A DNA stretch of 10,785 nt, from positions 1-10,785 of the forward strand of contig JACQOD010000075.1 of NCBI GenBank assembly GCA_016202725.1, written 5' to 3'. This DNA is from Candidatus Aenigmatarchaeota archaeon (GTDB lineage Archaea; Aenigmatarchaeota; Aenigmatarchaeia; QMZP01). The stretch's first letter is position 1, and every line of letters begins with the position of its first letter. The notes under the pieces are model-generated. The model had not been told where the DNA came from. It saw nothing but the letters and a program-made list of their open reading frames with translations, and made no database searches. Shown here piece by piece: positions 6,462-10,785 of this stretch. Both the position numbers and the translations under genes were made by a program.

Positions 6462-9400
6462 GCTGCCGCAGGGCCGCTGGCGCGGCAGGGGGTCTGGGGG
6501 GGATGCTCGTGGTCATGACCCTCCTGGCATTCGCGGGCTCCCTCCCGCCCGCCGCCTCCGGGCATGATGCCGTTCCCCTGCCCCACGCCCTCACCCATGA
6601 GGAGCGCATTCCGGCGACCGAAGCCTCGGTGCTGGACCTGTCCGGGCAGGCAACGTCGGATGTGTCCGCCGCAGTGCGGGAGAAGGATGGCACCTGGACC
6701 CCTCCCGTCGGCCCCGGCGAAACGGTGCGGGTCCGGTTCGCGCGGGCGCTCGATGCGCAGAAGGACATCACCATCCTTGCCCGCGTGGTGGCAGGCGCCC
6801 CGCAGGTGGACGTGTATGAGCGCGGGGGCGCCCGCCGCGTGGCCGCATTCCCCTCCGTCGTTTCCGGGCGCTACCAGAAGACCTTCCTCCCTGCCCTGGA
6901 GGGGAGCCAGGACACCTTTGATCTGCGGGTGGAAGGCGGCAGCGTGGAGTTCGACCACATCACCGACCCGAACATCACCACCGGCATCGCCCACGACGTG
7001 GACATCGCCATCCTGAACGAGACGGTCGGGCTGTTCGTTATCGGCTGGTGCGACGATACCGACGATGCGGCCTGGTACCAGGTCATGTACACCAACGGCT
7101 CTTCGTACCGCGCCGCGGCCACCGCGGATGCAGCCTCGGGCAACTACTGCCGCGTGGCCGTGACCGCCCTGAATGAATCGTCCTTCGTGGTGGCCGAAGC
7201 CGACTGGTCAGAGACCACCACCCTGCGCGTCGCGGCGTTCGACATAGAAGACCATCTCCTCTTCTCGTTCGTGGCCGACGCGAACATCGCTGCAAACGTG
7301 GATGTGGGCATCTGCGCGTTCAACCAGAGCCGGTATGCGGTCGCCTTCGTTGACGACCAGCAGGACGATGCCACCGGGGTCGTGTACGACGGCGTCAACG
7401 ATGTCTCGGGCCAGGTGGATATTGACGGCAACGTCGCCCCTGACACGACGGGCGCAAACCTGGTTGAGTGCGCCGCGCTGAACGCCACGTCATTTGTCAT
7501 CGCGTACTTTGACGACGCGCCCGATGACGTGGCGTACGTCATGGCAAACTCCACCGGCAACGCCACCCTCGGCCGCACCCCCGTCACCCAGGGCTCCTTG
7601 CTGGACGGGGGCGCGTCGGTCGCCGCGCTCGCCAACGGGGGCTTCGTCATCGCCTACTGCGACAGCACGGGTGACGACGTCTCCTTCAGCACCTTCACGG
7701 GCACCGGCGAGAACGGCACAGTGAAGGTGGACATCGACCCGGACATCACGTCCTGCAACGGCTCCTCCGGCACCAAGATAGACGTGACCGGCCTGAACAC
7801 CTCCGACAGCCGGTTCGCAGTGGTGTACGACAGCGCCACCAACAGCAGCATCCGCCTAGCAGTCTATGACTATTCAGGCAACCAGATCCTCGCCCCGGTC
7901 GAGATCGCGGTGGGCAACGTCAGCGACAAGGCCGTGGCGATCGCGGGCAGCGACCCCGTGACGGGCCGCTCAGTCTGCAAGTATGCCCCCAACACGGTCA
8001 TCCTCGCCTACAACAACCAGACCGAGACCAAGGCCGTCTGGAGGACATTCTACACCAACGGCACGGAATGGGACGGCGCGTGCAATGAGACCGTCCGTCC
8101 AGCAGTCGTGCTGCTCTCCCCGCCGCAGAAAAACATCTCCAACACCTCAGTCAATTTCAACGTCTCAGTGCTGGAGGACAACCCGCTGTCCGGCGTCGTC
8201 CAGATCACGCAGACCGGCCCCGGGGCCGGCCCCTTCCTTCCTGCCAACTCCACCCTGGCCAACTCCTCCGGGGTGTGGGGAGTGACCCTCACCCAGTCCG
8301 CCGGCAACTACGAAGCCAAGTTCTTCATCAAGGACATCTTCGGCAACATCAACCTGTCGGTCACCTCTGACTATACGGTCAACCCCGGCGTTCCCAACGT
8401 CACCCTCCTCTCCCCTGCCAACGCCTCCCACGACAACACCACCATCTCCTTCAACGTCTCTGTCCTTGAATTCGAGATGGAGTCCGGCGTGGTGGAGGTC
8501 GTCCAGGCCGCGGACGGCGCGAAGACCAACTACACCCTCGCCAACCGGTCCGGCAACTGGGGCACCACCAACACCTCCATCGCCGAAGGGTCCTATAGCG
8601 TCCAATTCTTCCTGAACGATTCCGCCGGCAGCATGAACGCCTCCGTCAACGTCACCTTCGTGGTCGCCCGCCTCCCCAGGGTCACCCTCCTCTCCCCCGC
8701 CAACGCGACCCACGCCAACCGCTCCGTGGGCTTCAATGCCACCGTTCTGGAAGAATCCCCCAGCAGCGGCACCCTGGAAATCACCCAGCAGGACGGCGCA
8801 GCCACCAACTACACCCTCGCCAACGCCTCGGGAGTCTGGGGCTACACCAACGCCTCCATGCCCGACGGCGTCTATCGGGCCCGCTTCCACCTCCGCGACA
8901 CCGCCGGCAACAGCAACACGTCCGTCAACGTGACCTTCACTATTGACAATGCCGCCCCCACCATATCCCTCCTCTCCCCCCTCAACAGGACCTACAACTC
9001 CACGACGGTCGAACTGAATGCCACCGCGACCGAGTCCATAAGCGTGTGGCTCTATTCGCTGGACAACGGGGCGAACGCGACGTTCACCCCCAACACCACC
9101 ATCACCGTGAGCAACGGATCCCACAACATCAGCGTCTACGGGAATGACAGCGGAGGGAACATCGGCTCCGCGTTTGCCAATTTCTCTGCCGGCGACATCA
9201 TAGCGGATTGCGACACCGACCAGGATCCGCTGGTCAACCTGAACTGGAACGTGACCAAGAACACCGTCTGCACCGTGCTGACCGTCAACCTGTCCCAGAA
9301 CAGGACAATTTTCGTGTCCCAGGGCGCCATGCTCACCCTGAGCAACGTCACGGTCAACTTCAACACCACCCTGGACGCGTCCACCACGGGCATCGCCATA

Positions 9401-10785
9401 GTCCTCACGAACGGCATTCTCAACATGACCAATGGCAGCAGCATGTGGCAGATCGGACCGACTGCCGGCACTTACGTCATCAAGTCGGATGCCCCCTCCC
9501 GCCTGCACATACGGGACTCAACGCTCAGCGGGGTCGCCACGACCACCGCAACGATAGACGCCATCAGCATCGGCGGGAACTACAGCACCTTCGTCAACAC
9601 GACGTTCGCCGTCGGATCCGGCAATAACCAGCGATGCTCCACCCGCTGTCTCAACGTGAGCGCAAGCCACGTCAACGTAAGCCTGAACAGGTTCAATTAT
9701 TTCTTCTCCCTCGCGGGCGTGCAGATTATGCCGGGAACGGTCAATGTCACGGTCGTGAACAACACGTTCAAATCGCGCTCGGCCATAGTCGCGTCGGGGG
9801 ACAACCACACCATCCGGGGAAACACCATCACCAACGGCGACACCGGTTCCGGAATCACCGGCATCACGGTGAACGGGAACTGGTCGGTGATTCAGGACAA
9901 CTCTATCACCCTTTCCAACACCCTCACCCACACGGGCATCTCGGTCACGGGGGCGTTCAACCGCTTCATCAACAACACGATTCGCACCACACAGAATGCA
10001 ACGTCCGTGAGCGGCGGCTCGGCGAGAGGCAACACTTTCGTCAGCGAACGCCTGATCAGCTCCGGACGGTTTGATATCCGGTCCTCGGAGCCGATAGGCA
10101 TCAACAACAGCTTCGTCAATGTCTCGATCAACATGTCAGCGATGAACATCACGTCGACAACCGCCATCGGCATCCTCTGGTTTCTGGACGTGAACGTCTC
10201 ATTCTCTGCCAACGGCAGCCCGGTCACTAACGCGCAGGTGGACATCTTCAACATCTCGCTGGACCGCGTGGGGACGGCGAACACGAGCGACTCGGGATTC
10301 ATCGCTACCCAGAACCTCACGGAATTCACGATAACAAGCGCCGGAAGCGCTTATCAGACCAATTACACGGTCAACGTCACGTACTCAGGCTACGCCATCG
10401 CCGCTGTCCAGCTCAATATCACCAACTCGACCCAGCTGAATGTGCAGCTCTCCCCTGCAGACGCAATCTCACCGAACGTCACCCTCCTCTCCCCCGCCAA
10501 CGCCACCCACGACAACGTGACCATAAACTTCAATGTCTCCGTCATCGAAGCGGCTCCAGGCTCCGGCGTGCTCGAACTTTACCAGGCATCAGATGGCGCG
10601 TTCACGAACTACTCTCTCACCAACCAGTCCGGCGTCTGGGGCTACACCAACAGCTCCATCGCTGAGGGCGCCTATACGGCACGCTTTTATATCAACGATT
10701 CGTTAGGCAACGTGAACAGTTCGGTCAACGTCACCTTCACGGTCCGCCGCCTCCCCAAGGTCATCCTGGTCAGCCCCAGCAACAG
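6458..10785 (+). CDS. Giant modular surface glycoprotein (partial, runs off the window)
   Basis: An uninterrupted frame of 1,442 codons from ATG 6458 to the window end, with no stop seen. The signal peptide is basic residues 4-5, a hydrophobic core at about 12-29 and likely cleavage near 34-35. The order after that is: an N-terminal domain (about 45-172) with KDGTWTPPVGPGE, DITILARVV, VDVYE and GSQDTFDLRV; seven propeller-like repeats (181-548); Ig-like modules (550-913); a parallel beta-helix (about 914-1238); a carboxypeptidase-regulatory-like domain (about 1240-1338); and further Ig-like modules. N-X-S/T sequons are extremely dense from residue 550 onward, implying heavy N-glycosylation on the cell surface. 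The likely role is an S-layer or adhesion/recognition protein, which is inference. The start is set by the ATGA overlap with the winged-helix gene. A membrane anchor or sorting signal would lie beyond the window. No enzyme active site is recognised. Confidence 0.9.
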   Translation, partial: MSCRRAAGAAGGLGGMLVVMTLLAFAGSLPPAASGHDAVPLPHALTHEERIPATEASVLDLSGQATSDVSAAVREKDGTWTPPVGPGETVRVRFARALDAQKDITILARVVAGAPQVDVYERGGARRVAAFPSVVSGRYQKTFLPALEGSQDTFDLRVEGGSVEFDHITDPNITTGIAHDVDIAILNETVGLFVIGWCDDTDDAAWYQVMYTNGSSYRAAATADAASGNYCRVAVTALNESSFVVAEADWSETTTLRVAAFDIEDHLLFSFVADANIAANVDVGICAFNQSRYAVAFVDDQQDDATGVVYDGVNDVSGQVDIDGNVAPDTTGANLVECAALNATSFVIAYFDDAPDDVAYVMANSTGNATLGRTPVTQGSLLDGGASVAALANGGFVIAYCDSTGDDVSFSTFTGTGENGTVKVDIDPDITSCNGSSGTKIDVTGLNTSDSRFAVVYDSATNSSIRLAVYDYSGNQILAPVEIAVGNVSDKAVAIAGSDPVTGRSVCKYAPNTVILAYNNQTETKAVWRTFYTNGTEWDGACNETVRPAVVLLSPPQKNISNTSVNFNVSVLEDNPLSGVVQITQTGPGAGPFLPANSTLANSSGVWGVTLTQSAGNYEAKFFIKDIFGNINLSVTSDYTVNPGVPNVTLLSPANASHDNTTISFNVSVLEFEMESGVVEVVQAADGAKTNYTLANRSGNWGTTNTSIAEGSYSVQFFLNDSAGSMNASVNVTFVVARLPRVTLLSPANATHANRSVGFNATVLEESPSSGTLEITQQDGAATNYTLANASGVWGYTNASMPDGVYRARFHLRDTAGNSNTSVNVTFTIDNAAPTISLLSPLNRTYNSTTVELNATATESISVWLYSLDNGANATFTPNTTITVSNGSHNISVYGNDSGGNIGSAFANFSAGDIIADCDTDQDPLVNLNWNVTKNTVCTVLTVNLSQNRTIFVSQGAMLTLSNVTVNFNTTLDASTTGIAIVLTNGILNMTNGSSMWQIGPTAGTYVIKSDAPSRLHIRDSTLSGVATTTATIDAISIGGNYSTFVNTTFAVGSGNNQRCSTRCLNVSASHVNVSLNRFNYFFSLAGVQIMPGTVNVTVVNNTFKSRSAIVASGDNHTIRGNTITNGDTGSGITGITVNGNWSVIQDNSITLSNTLTHTGISVTGAFNRFINNTIRTTQNATSVSGGSARGNTFVSERLISSGRFDIRSSEPIGINNSFVNVSINMSAMNITSTTAIGILWFLDVNVSFSANGSPVTNAQVDIFNISLDRVGTANTSDSGFIATQNLTEFTITSAGSAYQTNYTVNVTYSGYAIAAVQLNITNSTQLNVQLSPADAISPNVTLLSPANATHDNVTINFNVSVIEAAPGSGVLELYQASDGAFTNYSLTNQSGVWGYTNSSIAEGAYTARFYINDSLGNVNSSVNVTFTVRRLPKVILVSPSN
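6998..8101 (+). repeat. Seven protein repeats forming a probable beta-propeller
   Basis: Units begin with a Val at 6998, 7154, 7298, 7463, 7619, 7784 and 7934, and are 52, 48, 55, 52, 55, 50 and 56 residues long. The shared pattern is a V-x-V/A strand, then ALN.t.FVIAY-D, then a D-rich turn and a V.y strand, as in ATSFVIAYFDDAPDDVAY and GGFVIAYCDSTGDDVSF. Unit length, strand pattern and count fit a seven-bladed propeller. The repeats are divergent at DNA level, so they are old. Confidence 0.65.
8105..8395 (+). repeat. Ig-like module 1 (divergent)
   Basis: It begins VVLLSPPQ and keeps the pattern of the later modules (FNVSVLE, SGVVQI, NSSGVWG, YEAKFFIKDIFGN), but carries a Gly/Pro-rich insertion (GPGAGPFLP) and ends NPGVP. 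It links the propeller to the regular 94-residue modules. Confidence 0.7.
8396..8677 (+). repeat. Ig-like module 2 (94 residues)
   Basis: It begins NVTLLSPANASHDNTT and ends NVTFVVARLP. It carries ten N-X-S/T sequons in 94 residues. The first 42 bases match module 5 at 40 positions. Confidence 0.8.
8678..8959 (+). repeat. Ig-like module 3 (94 residues)
   Basis: It begins RVTLLSPANATHANRS and ends TFTIDNAAP, with eight sequons. It shares an 18-base identical stretch (GTCTGGGGCTACACCAAC) with module 5. It directly follows module 2 with no linker. Confidence 0.8.
8960..9196 (+). repeat. Ig-like module 4 (different subtype)
   Basis: It begins TISLLSPLNRTYNSTTVEL, continues with WLYSLDNGANATFTP and closes with GSHNISVYGNDSGGN. 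This is the shorter archaeal Ig-like type, in which a chain reversal around SLDNG replaces the longer module's centre. It precedes the beta-helix. Confidence 0.7.
9197..10170 (+). other. Parallel beta-helix domain of the surface protein
   Basis: Short coils recur with Asn ladders roughly every 22-25 residues: NVTVVNNTF, NHTIRGNTIT, WSVIQDNSIT, NRFINNTIRT and SARGNTFVS. This is typical of right-handed parallel beta-helix (PbH1) repeats. Two nearby cysteines (CSTRC, about 9635-9649) could form a disulfide. No lyase or hydrolase catalytic residues are recognised, so carbohydrate binding or a structural role is as likely as catalysis. Third codon positions appear more AT-rich than in modules 2 and 3. 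Confidence 0.65.
10178..10471 (+). other. Carboxypeptidase-regulatory-like beta-sandwich
   Basis: The segment around NGSPVTNAQVDIFN, TSDSGFIATQNLTEF and NYTVNVTYSGYAIAAVQLNIT follows the pattern of transthyretin-like regulatory domains (sGxPvxxAxVxv, then T-D-x-G-x). It joins the beta-helix to the next Ig-like module. Confidence 0.5.
10475..10756 (+). repeat. Ig-like module 5 (94 residues)
   Basis: It begins NVTLLSPANATHDNVT and ends NVTFTVRRLP, with ten sequons. It is the same length and type as modules 2 and 3 although it lies 1.5 kb downstream. A sixth module starts at 10757 (KVILVSPSN) and is cut by the window edge. Confidence 0.8.

Noticed and set aside
8165..9508. Minus-strand open frame (447 codons) opposite the surface protein
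   Set aside because: Val/Gly/Asp-rich composition follows from AAC/ACC/GTC codons on the other strand. The plus frame has a clear repeat structure.

Overview
The window comes from a GC-rich archaeon. The evidence is a transcription factor B (TFB) gene, a Hef-family helicase, and archaeal BRE/TATA promoters about 26 bases ahead of start codons, some of them apparently leaderless. A very large Asn/Thr-rich surface glycoprotein, its distinctive N-terminal domain and a small stand-alone GGDEF protein point by inference to a DPANN lineage (for example Diapherotrites or Micrarchaeota-like). The sequence alone cannot settle this.

Left part (1-5804): a GGDEF protein and CTP synthase lie on the minus strand. 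A helicase-only Hef-like protein and TFB lie on the plus strand. CTP synthase and the helicase are divergent around a 112-base promoter region. The TFB promoter sits on the last codons of the helicase gene. This block is bracketed by two inverted copies (about 5-135 and 5672-5804) of an unannotated element. Over 111 ungapped bases the copies are 81% identical, and their differences fall 7/7/7 over the three codon positions, so the element is probably not a conserved protein gene. Several differences preserve the same predicted hairpins, always with G-U wobble on the same strand, so a structured RNA is the best hypothesis. This is the strongest candidate here for something undescribed.

Middle (5516-6200): 685 bases without a convincing gene. 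It holds the second repeat copy, a GC-rich hairpin, and a regulatory stretch with a perfect 7-base dyad, a TATA box and a leader hairpin.

Right part (6201-10785): a small winged-helix regulator overlaps by four bases (ATGA) the start of a giant secreted protein. That protein is open for 1,442 codons and runs off the window. Reading it through gives a signal peptide, a conserved N-terminal domain, seven repeats that look like a seven-bladed beta-propeller, Ig-like modules (three of exactly 94 residues), a parallel beta-helix, a carboxypeptidase-regulatory-like domain, and more Ig-like modules. N-glycosylation sequons are extremely dense. The regulator and surface protein look like one operon, possibly autoregulated.
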